From the NCBI GenBank assembly GCA_035048815.1, contig JAUCBN010000004.1:13482001-13546000 (forward strand): DNA of 64,000 nucleotides, given 5' to 3'. Positions 47,801 to 62,310 of the stretch are shown piece by piece (within the stretch, counting starts at the first letter, position 1; every line of letters begins with the position of its first letter). The notes below the pieces were generated by a model that saw nothing but the letters and a program-made list of their open reading frames with translations, had not been told where the DNA came from and did not search any database. The stretch is from Abelmoschus esculentus (lineage: Eukaryota > Streptophyta > Magnoliopsida > Malvales > Malvaceae). Position numbers and translations under genes: made by a program.

Positions 47801-47941
47801 AGAATCCGTTCGAATTTTAACCGAGCAAAAAGTTACAAATTTGAGATTAATCTGTATAATTTTGCTCAAAAGCCCATAATTAACTATTTGAACTCATAAA
47901 ATTTGATTTAATAACATTTGTTATCATTTTGCCGGGATTAA
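44893..47941. repeat. Satellite block of 3049 bp (18 monomers) with empty site for element A
   Basis: Near copy of the preceding block minus one 6-mer. Empty A target at 45803-45807. The monomer order then passes into the 8-mer array. No gene seen. Confidence 0.92.
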
Positions 47942-50900
47942 AGCGTGCTTCTCTAAAGGGGCCTTACAGAGAATCCGTTCTAATTTTAACCGAGTAAAAA
48001 GCTAAAAATTTGAGATTAATCTTGATAATTTTGTTCAAAAGCCCATAATTAAATATTTGAACTCATAAAATTTGATTTAATATCATATGGTTGTCGTTTT
48101 ATTGGGATTAAAACGTGCTTCTCTTAAGGGGCCTTACAGAGAATCCGTTCGAATTTTAACCGAGTAAAAAGCTACAAACTTGAGATTAATCTGTATAATT
48201 TTGTTCAAAAGCCCATATTTAACTATTTGAACTCATAAAATTTGATTTAATAACATCTTTTGTCATTTTACCGGGATTAAAACGTGCTTGTCTAAAGGGG
48301 CCTTACAGAGAATCCGTTTGAATTTTAACCGAGAAAAAAACTACAAATTTGAGATTAATCTGTATAATTTTGTTCAAAAGCCCATAATTAACTATTTGAA
48401 CTCATAAAATTTGATTTAATAACATTTTTTTTCATTTTATCGTGATTAAAACGTGCTTGTCTAAAGGGGCCTTACAGAGAATCCGTTCGAATTTTAACCG
48501 AGTAAAAAGCTACAAATTTGAGATTAATCTATATAATTTTGTTCAAAATCCCATAATTAACTATTTGAACTCATAAAATTTGATTTAATAACATTTGTTG
48601 TCATTTTGCCGGGATTAAAACGTGCTTGTCTAAAGGGGCCTTACAGAGAATCCGTTCGAATTTTAACCGAGTAAAAAGCTAAAAATTTGAGATTAATTTG
48701 TATAATTTTGTTCAAAAGCCCATAATTAACTATTTGAACTCATAAAATTTGATTTAATAACATATGGTTGTCGTTTTATTGGAATTAAAATGTGTTTGTC
48801 TAAATGGGCTTTATAGAGAATTCATTCAATTTTAACCGAGTAAAAAGCTACAAATTTGAGATTAATTTGTATAATTTTGTTCAAAAGCCCATAATTAACT
48901 ATTTGAACTCATAAAATTTGATTTAATAACATATGGTTGTCGTTTTATTGGAATTAAAATGTGTTTGTCTAAATGGGCTTTATAGAGAATTCATTCAATT
49001 TTAACCGAGTAAAAAGCTAAAAAATTGAGATTAATCTGTATAATTTTGTTCAAACTCCCATAATTAACTTTTTGAACTCATAAAATTTGATTTAATAACA
49101 TTTGGTTATCGTTTTTTGGGGATTAAAACGTGCCTGTCCAAATGGGACTTATATAGAATCCGTTCGAATTTTAACCGAGCAAAAAGTTACAAATTTGAGA
49201 TTAATCTGTATAATTTTGCTCAAAAGCCCATAATTAACTATTTGAACTCATAAAATTTGATTTAATAACATTTGTTATCATTTTGCCGGGATTAAAGCGT
49301 GCTTCTCTAAAGGGGCCTTACAGAGAATCCGTTCTAATTTTAACCGAGTAAAAAGCTAAAAATTTGAGATTAATCTTGATAATTTTGTTCAAAAGCCCAT
49401 AATTAAATATTTGAACTCATAAAATTTGATTTAATATCATATGGTTGTCGTTTTATTGGGATTAAAACGTGCTTCTCTTAAGGGGCCTTACAGAGAATCC
49501 GTTCGAATTTTAACCGAGTAAAAAGCTACAAACTTGAGATTAATCTGTATAATTTTGTTCAAAAGCCCATATTTAACTATTTGAACTCATAAAATTTGAT
49601 TTAATAACATCTTTTGTCATTTTACCGGGATTAAAACGTGCTTGTCTAAAGGGGCCTTACAGAGAATCCGTTTGAATTTTAACCGAGAAAAAAACTACAA
49701 ATTTGAGATTAATCTGTATAATTTTGTTCAAAAGCCCATAATTAACTATTTGAACTCATAAAATTTGATTTAATAACATTTTTTTTCATTTTATCGTGAT
49801 TAAAACGTGCTTGTCTAAAGGGGCCTTACAGAGAATCCGTTCGAATTTTAACCGAGTAAAAAGCTACAAATTTGAGATTAATCTATATAATTTTGTTCAA
49901 AAGCCCATAATTAACTATTTGAACTCATAAAATTTGATTTAATAACATTTGTTGTCATTTTGCCGGGATTAAAACGTGCTTGTCTAAAGGGGCCTTACAG
50001 AGAATCCGTTCGAATTTTAACCGAGTAAAAAGCTAAAAATTTGAGATTAATTTGTATAATTTTGTTCAAAAGCCCATAATTAACTATTTGAACTCATAAA
50101 ATTTGATTTAATAACATATGGTTGTCGTTTTATTGGAATTAAAATGTGTTTGTCTAAATGGGCTTTATAGAGAATTCATTCAATTTTAACCGAGTAAAAA
50201 GCTAAAAAATTGAGATTAATCTGTATAATTTTGTTCAAACTCCCATAATTAACTTTTTGAACTCATAAAATTTGATTTAATAACATTTGGTTATCGTTTT
50301 TTGGGGATTAAAACGTGCCTGTCCAAATGGGACTTATATAGAATCCGTTCGAATTTTAACCGAGCAAAAAGTTACAAATTTGAGATTAATCTGTATAATT
50401 TTGCTCAAAAGCCCATAATTAACTATTTGAACTCATAAAATTTGATTTAATAACATTTGTTATCATTTTGCCGGGATTAAAGCGTGCTTCTCTAAAGGGG
50501 CCTTACAGAGAATCCGTTCTAATTTTAACCGAGTAAAAAGCTAAAAATTTGAGATTAATCTTGATAATTTTGTTCAAAAGCCCATAATTAAATATTTGAA
50601 CTCATAAAATTTGATTTAATATCATATGGTTGTCGTTTTATTGGGATTAAAACGTGCTTCTCTTAAGGGGCCTTACAGAGAATCCGTTCGAATTTTAACC
50701 GAGTAAAAAGCTACAAACTTGAGATTAATCTGTATAATTTTGTTCAAAAGCCCATATTTAACTATTTGAACTCATAAAATTTGATTTAATAACATCTTTT
50801 GTCATTTTACCGGGATTAAAACGTGCTTGTCTAAAGGGGCCTTACAGAGAATCCGTTTGAATTTTAACCGAGAAAAAAACTACAAATTTGAGATTAATCT

Positions 50901-53900
50901 GTATAATTTTGTTCAAAAGCCCATAATTAACTATTTGAACTCATAAAATTTGATTTAATAACATTTTTTTTCATTTTATCGTGATTAAAACGTGCTTGTC
51001 TAAAGGGGCCTTACAGAGAATCCGTTCGAATTTTAACCGAGTAAAAAGCTACAAATTTGAGATTAATCTATATAATTTTGTTCAAAATCCCATAATTAAC
51101 TATTTGAACTCATAAAATTTGATTTAATAACATTTGTTGTCATTTTGCCGGGATTAAAACGTGCTTGTCTAAAGGGGCCTTACAGAGAATCCGTTCGAAT
51201 TTTAACCGAGTAAAAAGCTAAAAATTTGAGATTAATTTGTATAATTTTGTTCAAAAGCCCATAATTAACTATTTGAACTCATAAAATTTGATTTAATAAC
51301 ATATGGTTGTCGTTTTATTGGAATTAAAATGTGTTTGTCTAAATGGGCTTTATAGAGAATTCATTCAATTTTAACCGAGTAAAAAGCTACAAATTTGAGA
51401 TTAATTTGTATAATTTTGTTCAAAAGCCCATAATTAACTATTTGAACTCATAAAATTTGATTTAATAACATATGGTTGTCGTTTTATTGGAATTAAAATG
51501 TGTTTGTCTAAATGGGCTTTATAGAGAATTCATTCAATTTTAACCGAGTAAAAAGCTAAAAAATTGAGATTAATCTGTATAATTTTGTTCAAACTCCCAT
51601 AATTAACTTTTTGAACTCATAAAATTTGATTTAATAACATTTGGTTATCGTTTTTTGGGGATTAAAACGTGCCTGTCCAAATGGGACTTATATAGAATCC
51701 GTTCGAATTTTAACCGAGCAAAAAGTTACAAATTTGAGATTAATCTGTATAATTTTGCTCAAAAGCCCATAATTAACTATTTGAACTCATAAAATTTGAT
51801 TTAATAACATTTGTTATCATTTTGCCGGGATTAAAGCGTGCTTCTCTAAAGGGGCCTTACAGAGAATCCGTTCTAATTTTAACCGAGTAAAAAGCTAAAA
51901 ATTTGAGATTAATCTTGATAATTTTGTTCAAAAGCCCATAATTAAATATTTGAACTCATAAAATTTGATTTAATATCATATGGTTGTCGTTTTATTGGGA
52001 TTAAAACGTGCTTCTCTTAAGGGGCCTTACAGAGAATCCGTTCGAATTTTAACCGAGTAAAAAGCTACAAACTTGAGATTAATCTGTATAATTTTGTTCA
52101 AAAGCCCATATTTAACTATTTGAACTCATAAAATTTGATTTAATAACATCTTTTGTCATTTTACCGGGATTAAAACGTGCTTGTCTAAAGGGGCCTTACA
52201 GAGAATCCGTTTGAATTTTAACCGAGAAAAAAACTACAAATTTGAGATTAATCTGTATAATTTTGTTCAAAAGCCCATAATTAACTATTTGAACTCATAA
52301 AATTTGATTTAATAACATTTTTTTTCATTTTATCGTGATTAAAACGTGCTTGTCTAAAGGGGCCTTACAGAGAATCCGTTCGAATTTTAACCGAGTAAAA
52401 AGCTACAAATTTGAGATTAATCTATATAATTTTGTTCAAAATCCCATAATTAACTATTTGAACTCATAAAATTTGATTTAATAACATTTGTTGTCATTTT
52501 GCCGGGATTAAAACGTGCTTGTCTAAAGGGGCCTTACAGAGAATCCGTTCGAATTTTAACCGAGTAAAAAGCTAAAAATTTGAGATTAATTTGTATAATT
52601 TTGTTCAAAAGCCCATAATTAACTATTTGAACTCATAAAATTTGATTTAATAACATATGGTTGTCGTTTTATTGGAATTAAAATGTGTTTGTCTAAATGG
52701 GCTTTATAGAGAATTCATTCAATTTTAACCGAGTAAAAAGCTACAAATTTGAGATTAATTTGTATAATTTTGTTCAAAAGCCCATAATTAACTATTTGAA
52801 CTCATAAAATTTGATTTAATAACATATGGTTGTCGTTTTATTGGAATTAAAATGTGTTTGTCTAAATGGGCTTTATAGAGAATTCATTCAATTTTAACCG
52901 AGTAAAAAGCTAAAAAATTGAGATTAATCTGTATAATTTTGTTCAAACTCCCATAATTAACTTTTTGAACTCATAAAATTTGATTTAATAACATTTGGTT
53001 ATCGTTTTTTGGGGATTAAAACGTGCCTGTCCAAATGGGACTTATATAGAATCCGTTCGAATTTTAACCGAGCAAAAAGTTACAAATTTGAGATTAATCT
53101 GTATAATTTTGCTCAAAAGCCCATAATTAACTATTTGAACTCATAAAATTTGATTTAATAACATTTGTTATCATTTTGCCGGGATTAAAGCGTGCTTCTC
53201 TAAAGGGGCCTTACAGAGAATCCGTTCTAATTTTAACCGAGTAAAAAGCTAAAAATTTGAGATTAATCTTGATAATTTTGTTCAAAAGCCCATAATTAAA
53301 TATTTGAACTCATAAAATTTGATTTAATATCATATGGTTGTCGTTTTATTGGGATTAAAACGTGCTTCTCTTAAGGGGCCTTACAGAGAATCCGTTCGAA
53401 TTTTAACCGAGTAAAAAGCTACAAACTTGAGATTAATCTGTATAATTTTGTTCAAAAGCCCATATTTAACTATTTGAACTCATAAAATTTGATTTAATAA
53501 CATCTTTTGTCATTTTACCGGGATTAAAACGTGCTTGTCTAAAGGGGCCTTACAGAGAATCCGTTTGAATTTTAACCGAGAAAAAAACTACAAATTTGAG
53601 ATTAATCTGTATAATTTTGTTCAAAAGCCCATAATTAACTATTTGAACTCATAAAATTTGATTTAATAACATTTTTTTTCATTTTATCGTGATTAAAACG
53701 TGCTTGTCTAAAGGGGCCTTACAGAGAATCCGTTCGAATTTTAACCGAGTAAAAAGCTACAAATTTGAGATTAATCTATATAATTTTGTTCAAAATCCCA
53801 TAATTAACTATTTGAACTCATAAAATTTGATTTAATAACATTTGTTGTCATTTTGCCGGGATTAAAACGTGCTTGTCTAAAGGGGCCTTACAGAGAATCC

Positions 53901-56109
53901 GTTCGAATTTTAACCGAGTAAAAAGCTAAAAATTTGAGATTAATTTGTATAATTTTGTTCAAAAGCCCATAATTAACTATTTGAACTCATAAAATTTGAT
54001 TTAATAACATATGGTTGTCGTTTTATTGGAATTAAAATGTGTTTGTCTAAATGGGCTTTATAGAGAATTCATTCAATTTTAACCGAGTAAAAAGCTACAA
54101 ATTTGAGATTAATTTGTATAATTTTGTTCAAAAGCCCATAATTAACTATTTGAACTCATAAAATTTGATTTAATAACATATGGTTGTCGTTTTATTGGAA
54201 TTAAAATGTGTTTGTCTAAATGGGCTTTATAGAGAATTCATTCAATTTTAACCGAGTAAAAAGCTAAAAAATTGAGATTAATCTGTATAATTTTGTTCAA
54301 ACTCCCATAATTAACTTTTTGAACTCATAAAATTTGATTTAATAACATTTGGTTATCGTTTTTTGGGGATTAAAACGTGCCTGTCCAAATGGGACTTATA
54401 TAGAATCCGTTCGAATTTTAACCGAGCAAAAAGTTACAAATTTGAGATTAATCTGTATAATTTTGCTCAAAAGCCCATAATTAACTATTTGAACTCATAA
54501 AATTTGATTTAATAACATTTGTTATCATTTTGCCGGGATTAAAGCGTGCTTCTCTAAAGGGGCCTTACAGAGAATCCGTTCTAATTTTAACCGAGTAAAA
54601 AGCTAAAAATTTGAGATTAATCTTGATAATTTTGTTCAAAAGCCCATAATTAAATATTTGAACTCATAAAATTTGATTTAATATCATATGGTTGTCGTTT
54701 TATTGGGATTAAAACGTGCTTCTCTTAAGGGGCCTTACAGAGAATCCGTTCGAATTTTAACCGAGTAAAAAGCTACAAACTTGAGATTAATCTGTATAAT
54801 TTTGTTCAAAAGCCCATATTTAACTATTTGAACTCATAAAATTTGATTTAATAACATCTTTTGTCATTTTACCGGGATTAAAACGTGCTTGTCTAAAGGG
54901 GCCTTACAGAGAATCCGTTTGAATTTTAACCGAGAAAAAAACTACAAATTTGAGATTAATCTGTATAATTTTGTTCAAAAGCCCATAATTAACTATTTGA
55001 ACTCATAAAATTTGATTTAATAACATTTTTTTTCATTTTATCGTGATTAAAACGTGCTTGTCTAAAGGGGCCTTACAGAGAATCCGTTCGAATTTTAACC
55101 GAGTAAAAAGCTACAAATTTGAGATTAATCTATATAATTTTGTTCAAAATCCCATAATTAACTATTTGAACTCATAAAATTTGATTTAATAACATTTGTT
55201 GTCATTTTGCCGGGATTAAAACGTGCTTGTCTAAAGGGGCCTTACAGAGAATCCGTTCGAATTTTAACCGAGTAAAAAGCTAAAAATTTGAGATTAATTT
55301 GTATAATTTTGTTCAAAAGCCCATAATTAACTATTTGAACTCATAAAATTTGATTTAATAACATATGGTTGTCGTTTTATTGGAATTAAAATGTGTTTGT
55401 CTAAATGGGCTTTATAGAGAATTCATTCAATTTTAACCGAGTAAAAAGCTACAAATTTGAGATTAATCTGTATAATTTTGTTCAAAATCCCATAATTAAC
55501 TATTTGAACTCATAAAATTTGATTTAATAACATTTTTTTTTCATTTTATCGGGATTAAAACGTGCTTGTCTAAAGGGGCCTTACAGAGAATCCGTTCGAA
55601 TTTTAACCGAGTAAAAAGCTACAAATTTGAGATTAATCTATATAATTTTGTTCAAAAGCCCATAATTAACTATTTGAACTCATAAAATTTGATTTAATAA
55701 CATTTGTTGTCATTTTGCCGGGATTAAAACGTGCTTGTCTAAAGGGGCCTTACAGAGAATCCGTTCGAATTTTAACCGAGTAAAAAGCTACAAATTTGAG
55801 ATTAATCTATATAATTTTGTTCAAAAGCCCATAATTAACTATTTGAACTCATAAAATTTGATTTAATAACATTTGTTGTCATTTTGCCGGGATTAAAACG
55901 TGCTTGTCTAAAGGGGCCTTACAGAGAATCCGTTCGAATTTTAACCGAGTAAAAAGCTAAAAATTTGAGATTAATTTGTATAATTTTGTTCAAAAGCCCA
56001 TAATTAACTATTTGAACTCATAAAATTTGATTTAATAACATATGGTTGTCTTTTTATTGGAATTAAAATGTGTTTGTCTAAATGGGCTTTATAGAGAATT
56101 CATTCAATT
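47942..56109. repeat. Satellite array with 8-mer and 7-mer higher-order repeats
   Basis: The AGCGTGCTTCTCT landmark is at 47942, 49296, 50481, 51835, 53189 and 54543, giving units of 1354, 1185, 1354, 1354 and 1354 bp. The 1185-bp unit lacks one copy of a doubled monomer (TATGGTTGTCG with ATTCATTCAATTTTAACC), for example the pair at about 48760-49010. After 54543 the regular pattern breaks and mixed monomers run to about 56109. No gene seen. Confidence 0.92.
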
Positions 56110-59100
56110 TTAACCGAGTAAAAAGCTAAAAAATTGAGATTAATCTGTATAATTTTGTTCAAACTCCCATAATTAACTTTTTGAACTCATAAAATTTGAT
56201 TTAATAACATTTGGTTATCGTTTTTTTGGGATTAAAACGTGCCTGTCCAAATGGGACTTATAGAGAATCCGTTCGAATTTTAACCGAGCAAAAAGTTACA
56301 AATTTGAGATTAATCTGTATAATTTTGCTCAAAAGCCCATAATTAACTATTTGAACTCATAAAATTTGATTTAATAACATTTGTTGTCATTTTGCCGGGA
56401 TTAAAACGTGCTTGTCTAAAGGGGCCTTACAGAGAATCCGTTCGAATTTTAACCAGGTAAAAAGCTAAAAATTTGAGATTAATTTGTATAATTTTGTTCA
56501 AAAGCCCATAATTAACTATTTGAACTCATAAAATTTGATTTAATAACATATGGTTGTCTTTTTATTGGAATTAAAATGTGTTTGTCTAAATGGGCTTTAT
56601 AGAGAATTCATTCAATTTTAATCGAGTAAAAAGCTAAAAAATTGAGATTAATCTGTATAATTTTGTTCAAACTCCCATAATTAACTTTTTGAACTCATAA
56701 AATTTGATTTAATAACATTTGGTTATCGTTTTTTTGGGATTAAAACGTGCCTGTCCAAATGGGACTTATAGAGAATCCGTTCGAATTTTAACCGAGCAAA
56801 AAGTTACAAATTTGAGATTAATCTGAATAATTTTGCTGAAAAGCCCATAATTAACTATTTGAACTCATAAAATTTGATTTAATAACATTTGTTATCATTT
56901 TGCCGGGATTAAAGCGTGCTTCTCTAAAGGGGCCTTACAGTGAATCCGTTCTAATTTTAACCGAGTAAAAAGCTAAAAATTTGAGATTAATCTTGATAAT
57001 TTTGTTCAATAGCCCATAATTAACTATTTGAACTCATAAAATTTGATTTAATATCATATGGTTGTCGTTTTATTGGGATTAAAACGTGCTTGTCTAAAGG
57101 GGCCTTACAGAGAATTCGTTCGAATTTTAACCGAGTAAAAAGCTACAAACTTGAGATTAATCTGTATAATTTTGTTCAAACTCCCATAATTAACTTTTTG
57201 AACTCATAAAATTTGATTTAATAACATTTGGTTATCGTTTTTTTGGGATTAAAACGTGCCTGACCAAATGGGACTTATAGAGAATCCGTTCGAATTTAAA
57301 CGAGCAAAAAGTTACAAATTTGAGATTAATCTGTATAATTTTGCTCAAAAGCCCATAATTAACTATTTGAACTCATAAAATTTGATTTAATAACATTTGT
57401 TATCATTTTGCCGGGATTAAAGCGTGCTTCTCTAAAGGGGCCTTACAGAGAATCCGTTCTAATTTTAACCGAGTAAAAAGCTAAAAATTTGAGATTAATC
57501 TTGATAATTTTGTTCAAAAGCCCATAATTAACTATTTGAACTCATAAAATTTGATTTAATATCATATGGTTGTCGTTTTATTGGGATTAAAACGTGCTTG
57601 TCTAAAGGGGCCTTACAGAGAATCCGTTCGAATTTTAACCGAGTAAAAAGCTACAAATTTGAGATTAATCTGTATAATTTTGTTCAAAATCCCATAATTA
57701 ACTATTTGAACTCATAAAATTTGATTTAATAACATTTGGTTATCGTTTTGTTGGGATTAAAACGTGCTTGTCCAAATGGGCCTTATAGAGAATCCGTTCG
57801 AATTTTAACCGAGTAAAAAGCTACAAATTTGATATTAATCTGTATAATTTTGTTCAAAAGCCCATAATTAACTATTTGAACTCATAAAATTTGATTTAAT
57901 AACATTTTTTGTCATTTTGCCGGGATTAAAACGTGCTTGTCTAAAGGGGCCTTACAGAGAATCCGTTCGAATTTTAACCGAGAAAAAAACTACAAATTTG
58001 AGATTAATCTGTATAATTTTGTTCAAAAGCCCATAATTAACTATTTGAACTCATAAAATTTGATTTAATAACATTTTTTGTCATTTTATCGGGATTAAAA
58101 CGTGCTTGTCTAAAGTGGCCTTACAGAGAATCCGTTCGAATTTTAACCGAGTAAAAAGCTAAAAAATTGAGATTAATCTGTATAATTTTGTTCAAACTCC
58201 CATAATTAACTTTTTGAACTCATAAAATTTGATTTAATAACATTTGGTTATCGTTTTGTTGGGATTAAAACGTGTCTGTCCAAATGGGCCTTATAGAGAA
58301 TCCGTTCGAATTTTAACCGAGTAAAAAGCTACAAATTTGAGATTAATCTGTATAATTTTGTTCAAAAGCCCATAATTAACTATTTGAACTCATAAAATTT
58401 GATTTAATAACATTTGTTATCATTTTGCCGGGATTAAAGCGTGCTTCTCTAAAGGGGCCTTACAGAGAATCCGTTCTAATTTTAACCGAGTAAAAAGCTA
58501 AAAATTTGAGATTAATCTTGATAATTTTGTTCAAAAGCCCATAATTAACTATTTGAACTCATAAAATTTGATTTAATATCATATGGTTGTCGTTTTATTG
58601 GGATTAAAACGTGCTTGTCTAAAGGGGCCTTACAGAGAATCCGTTCGAATTTTAACCGAGTAAAAAGCTACAAATTTGAGATTAATCTGTATAATTTTGT
58701 TCAAAATCCCATAATTAACTATTTGAACTCATAAAATTTGATTTAATAACATTTGGTTATCGTTTTGTTGGGATTAAAACGTGCTTGTCCAAATGGGCCT
58801 TATAGAGAATCCGTTCGAATTTTAACCGAGTAAAAAGCTACAAATTTGATATTAATCTGTATAATTTTGTTCAAAAGCCCATAATTAACTATTTGAACTC
58901 ATAAAATTTGATTTAATAACATTTTTTGTCATTTTGCCGGGATTAAAACGTGCTTGTCTAAAGGGGCCTTACAGAGAATCCGTTCGAATTTTAACCGAGA
59001 AAAAAACTACAAATTTGAGATTAATCTGTATAATTTTGTTCAAAAGCCCATAATTAACTATTTGAACTCATAAAATTTGATTTAATAACATTTTTTGTCA

Positions 59101-62100
59101 TTTTATCGGGATTAAAACGTGCTTGTCTAAAGTGGCCTTACAGAGAATCCGTTCGAATTTTAACCGAGTAAAAAGCTAAAAAATTGAGATTAATCTGTAT
59201 AATTTTGTTCAAACTCCCATAATTAACTTTTTGAACTCATAAAATTTGATTTAATAACATTTGGTTATCGTTTTTTTGGGATTAAAACGTGCCTGTCCAA
59301 ATGGGACTTATAGAGAATCCGTTCGAATTTTAACCGAGCAAAAAGTTACAAATTTGAGATTAATCTGTATAATTTTGCTCAAAAGCCCATAATTAACTAT
59401 TTGAACTCATAAAATTTGATTTAATAACATTTGTTGTCATTTTGCCGGGATTAAAACGTGCTTGTCTAAAGGGGCCTTACAGAGAATCCGTTCGAATTTT
59501 AACCAGGTAAAAAGCTAAAAATTTGAGATTAATTTGTATAATTTTGTTCAAAAGCCCATAATTAACTATTTGAACTCATAAAATTTGATTTAATAACATA
59601 TGGTTGTCTTTTTATTGGAATTAAAATGTGTTTGTCTAAATGGGCTTTATAGAGAATTCATTCAATTTTAATCGAGTAAAAAGCTAAAAAATTGAGATTA
59701 ATCTGTATAATTTTGTTCAAACTCCCATAATTAACTTTTTGAACTCATAAAATTTGATTTAATAACATTTGGTTATCGTTTTTTTGGGATTAAAACGTGC
59801 CTGTCCAAATGGGACTTATAGAGAATCCGTTCGAATTTTAACCGAGCAAAAAGTTACAAATTTGAGATTAATCTGAATAATTTTGCTGAAAAGCCCATAA
59901 TTAACTATTTGAACTCATAAAATTTGATTTAATAACATTTGTTATCATTTTGCCGGGATTAAAGCGTGCTTCTCTAAAGGGGCCTTACAGTGAATCCGTT
60001 CTAATTTTAACCGAGTAAAAAGCTAAAAATTTGAGATTAATCTTGATAATTTTGTTCAAAAGCCCATAATTAACTATTTGAACTCATAAAATTTGATTTA
60101 ATATCATATGGTTGTCGTTTTATTGGGATTAAAACGTGCTTGTCTAAAGGGGCCTTACAGAGAATCCGTTCGAATTTTAACCGAGTAAAAAGCTACAAAT
60201 TTGAGATTAATCTGTATAATTTTGTTCAAACTCCCATAATTAACTTTTTGAACTCATAAAATTTGATTTAATAACATTTGGTTATCGTTTTTTTGGGATT
60301 AAAACGTGCCTGACCAAATGGGACTTATAGAGAATCCGTTCGAATTTAAACGAGCAAAAAGTTACAAATTTGAGATTAATCTGTATAATTTTGCTCAAAA
60401 GCCCATAATTAACTATTTGAACTCATAAAATTTGATTTAATAACATTTGTTATCATTTTGCCGGGATTAAAGCGTGCTTCTCTAAAGGGGCCTTACAGAG
60501 AATCCGTTCTAATTTTAACCGAGTAAAAAGCTAAAAATTTGAGATTAATCTTGATAATTTTGTTCAAAAGCCCATAATTAACTATTTGAACTCATAAAAT
60601 TTGATTTAATATCATATGGTTGTCGTTTTATTGGGATTAAAACGTGCTTGTCTAAAGGGGCCTTACAGAGAATCCGTTCGAATTTTAACCGAGTAAAAAG
60701 CTACAAATTTGAGATTAATCTGTATAATTTTGTTCAAAATCCCATAATTAACTATTTGAACTCATAAAATTTGATTTAATAACATTTGGTTATCGTTTTG
60801 TTGGGATTAAAACGTGCTTGTCCAAATGGGCCTTATAGAGAATCCGTTCGAATTTTAACCGAGTAAAAAGCTACAAATTTGATATTAATCTGTATAATTT
60901 TGTTCAAAAGCCCATAATTAACTATTTGAACTCATAAAATTTGATTTAATAACATTTTTTGTCATTTTGCCGGGATTAAAACGTGCTTGTCTAAAGGGGC
61001 CTTACAGAGAATCCGTTCGAATTTTAACCGAGAAAAAAACTACAAATTTGAGATTAATCTGTATAATTTTGTTCAAAAGCCCATAATTAACTATTTGAAC
61101 TCATAAAATTTGATTTAATAACATTTTTTGTCATTTTATCGGGATTAAAACGTGCTTGTCTAAAGTGGCCTTACAGAGAATCCGTTCGAATTTTAACCGA
61201 GTAAAAAGCTAAAAAATTGAGATTAATCTGTATAATTTTGTTCAAACTCCCATAATTAACTTTTTGAACTCATAAAATTTGATTTAATAACATTTGGTTA
61301 TCGTTTTGTTGGGATTAAAACGTGTCTGTCCAAATGGGCCTTATAGAGAATCCGTTCGAATTTTAACCGAGTAAAAAGCTACAAATTTGAGATTAATCTG
61401 TATAATTTTGTTCAAAAGCCCATAATTAACTATTTGAACTCATAAAATTTGATTTAATAACATTTGTTATCATTTTGCCGGGATTAAAGCGTGCTTCTCT
61501 AAAGGGGCCTTACAGAGAATCCGTTCTAATTTTAACCGAGTAAAAAGCTAAAAATTTGAGATTAATCTTGATAATTTTGTTCAAAAGCCCATAATTAACT
61601 ATTTGAACTCATAAAATTTGATTTAATATCATATGGTTGTCGTTTTATTGGGATTAAAACGTGCTTGTCTAAAGGGGCCTTACAGAGAATCCGTTCGAAT
61701 TTTAACCGAGTAAAAAGCTACAAATTTGAGATTAATCTGTATAATTTTGTTCAAAATCCCATAATTAACTATTTGAACTCATAAAATTTGATTTAATAAC
61801 ATTTGGTTATCGTTTTGTTGGGATTAAAACGTGCTTGTCCAAATGGGCCTTATAGAGAATCCGTTCGAATTTTAACCGAGTAAAAAGCTACAAATTTGAT
61901 ATTAATCTGTATAATTTTGTTCAAAAGCCCATAATTAACTATTTGAACTCATAAAATTTGATTTAATAACATTTTTTGTCATTTTGCCGGGATTAAAACG
62001 TGCTTGTCTAAAGGGGCCTTACAGAGAATCCGTTCGAATTTTAACCGAGAAAAAAACTACAAATTTGAGATTAATCTGTATAATTTTGTTCAAAAGCCCA

Positions 62101-62310
62101 TAATTAACTATTTGAACTCATAAAATTTGATTTAATAACATTTTTTGTCATTTTATCGGGATTAAAACGTGCTTGTCTAAAGTGGCCTTACAGAGAATCC
62201 GTTCGAATTTTAACCGAGTAAAAAGCTAAAAAATTGAGATTAATCTGTATAATTTTGTTCAAACTCCCATAATTAACTTTTTGAACTCATAAAATTTGAT
62301 TTAATAACAT
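56110..62310. repeat. Tandem duplication of a 3050-bp (18-monomer) satellite unit
   Basis: Positions x and x+3050 match from about 56110 to 59260. Shared rare variants: AACCAGGTAAAAAG at 56451 and 59501; TTACAGTGAATCC at about 56935 and 59985; GATATTAATC at 57831 and 60881, and again at 58848 and 61898, showing a nested 1017-bp period. Only a few differences between copies were noticed (for example near 57009/60059 and 57113/60163). No gene seen. Confidence 0.9.
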
